Source: Motiliproteus sp. (GTDB lineage Bacteria; Pseudomonadota; Gammaproteobacteria; Pseudomonadales; Balneatricaceae). Taken from it: 64,000 bases of DNA. Under the pieces are notes generated by a model. The model saw only the letters and a program-made list of their open reading frames with translations, was not told the DNA's origin and did not search any database. The DNA is taken from NCBI GenBank assembly GCA_026196225.1, contig JAPHRD010000119.1, positions 1 to 64,000 on the forward strand. The letters are read 5' to 3'. This document shows, piece by piece, positions 63,374 through 64,000 of the stretch (positions within the stretch are counted from its first letter, which is position 1; each line of letters starts with the position of its first letter). Both the position numbers and the translations under genes were made by a program.

Positions 63374-64000
63374 GCTGCATCCTCCGGTTCCTGACCGAAG
63401 ATCAGGCCATCGCGGAAACGGCTGATATCCCGTTCATCACGCATCAGTTCGTGGTACCAGGGACCATCGACGGTATCGCCATAGAGTACGGCTCCCACCA
63501 GTTTGTTCTCCTTTATCACCAGTTTTTTATAAATGCCTGCGGAAAAATCTTTTAGCGTCAGTAGTTCAATATCGTCGCCGTCCTTGTCCGGACTGAGGTC
63601 GTAGTCGCCCATGGAGTAAAGACTGATACCCGACACTTTCAGGCGAGTGGCTGGTTTCAGGTAGGTGTAGCTGGCGACACCGTGGGAGGCCAGGTGGTTG
63701 GCGCAGACCCGGGCCTGTTCGAACAGGGGTTCCACCAGGCCGAAGGTAACGGCACGGTGTTCGACACATTCGCCGACGGCGTAGATAGCTGGATCGAAAC
63801 TCTGCAGGCAGTCGTTGACCAGGATGCCGTGGTTGCACTCGATGCCACTGTTGTGGGCCAGTTCGATATTGGGGCGAATACCAGTGGCCATCACCACCAT
63901 ATCGGCGGGCAGGATTTCTCCGCTGTCCAGCTTCAGAGAGATTACCTCCTGATTGCCGTCATCGTCAGGCTTGGTGAGGATCGAGTGGGTATTAACGCCC
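63370..64000 (-). CDS. Flavoprotein of nitrate reductase (NasC/NirB N-terminal type), 5' end outside window
   Basis: About 209 C-terminal codons are visible. They show the second dinucleotide fold of a NirB-like pyridine nucleotide-disulfide oxidoreductase: VVMATGIRPNIELAHNSGI, IYAVGECVEHRAVTFGLVEP and LKDFSAGIYKKLVIKEN. The protein ends at QEPEDAA, right at the nasA start, so the BFD and siroheme domains of a full NirB are missing. That makes it a stand-alone NADH-dependent electron donor to NasA (as Klebsiella NasC), not a complete nitrite reductase. The N-terminal FAD part is outside the window. Confidence 0.85.
   Translation of the reverse strand, partial: GVNTHSILTKPDDDGNQEVISLKLDSGEILPADMVVMATGIRPNIELAHNSGIECNHGILVNDCLQSFDPAIYAVGECVEHRAVTFGLVEPLFEQARVCANHLASHGVASYTYLKPATRLKVSGISLYSMGDYDLSPDKDGDDIELLTLKDFSAGIYKKLVIKENKLVGAVLYGDTVDGPWYHELMRDERDISRFRDGLIFGQEPEDAA

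Noticed and set aside
1-64000. CRISPR arrays, prophage or integrative-element signs, toxin-antitoxin or defence genes
   Set aside because: No regularly spaced repeats, integrase, transposase or known defence domain was seen in any frame I read.

Overview
The window looks like chromosomal DNA of a marine, heterotrophic gammaproteobacterium of the Oceanospirillales type. This is inferred from TRAP transporters, a PdhR-aceEF locus with a three-lipoyl E2, many c-di-GMP and response-regulator genes, two Na+/phosphate symporter paralogues and SLC5/STAC proteins. Genes are densely packed on both strands. I saw no rRNA, tRNA, insertion sequence, prophage or CRISPR array.

Layout. 1-6.6 kb (minus): a probable operon dctP-dctQ-dctM-dld-usp for uptake and oxidation of lactate or a related 2-hydroxy/2-oxo acid. 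6.6-12.7 kb: pdhR and aceE-aceF, sharing PdhR-type operators with the TRAP operon and carrying two HexR-like palindromes before aceE. 12.8-16.8 kb: five genes with three related response regulators (one with a degraded HD-GYP domain), an HDOD protein and a small stand-alone domain. 16.8-29.2 kb: GGDEF/EAL protein, cysK with a 32-codon ORF and hairpins upstream, a double-CDGSH protein, an SLC5-STAC protein without kinase, yidD, 5-oxoprolinase, and a Na+/Pi symporter. 29.3-35.7 kb: methyltransferase, a divergent PNPOx-like/MocR pair, an ABC-2 exporter, and an ArsR-controlled permease. 35.9-41.3 kb: two periplasmic solute-binding-like proteins facing a REC-GGDEF protein and a hybrid kinase. 42-47 kb: an AraC-controlled two-subunit molybdenum hydroxylase with XdhC and a MobA-like protein that carries a 15-bp minisatellite. 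48.6-56 kb: LysR, a second TRAP transporter, a three-subunit hydroxyproline/opine-type dehydrogenase and RidA. 57-64 kb: modE-like-modABC with a recognisable ModE operator, an OsmC protein, and assimilatory nitrate reductase with its flavoprotein, cut by the window end.

Two themes tie genes together. Around 0.5-12.6 kb, uptake and oxidation of a C3 acid, pyruvate sensing (PdhR) and pyruvate dehydrogenase form one unit that may also answer to the Entner-Doudoroff regulator HexR. From 42.5 kb on, the ior-like enzyme and nitrate reductase need molybdenum cofactor, and modABC supplies molybdate. The most unusual items are the kinase-less regulator cluster with the degraded HD-GYP, the kinase-less SLC5-STAC protein, the small ORF with alternative hairpins before cysK, the in-frame minisatellite, and the TRAP-coupled dehydrogenase module.
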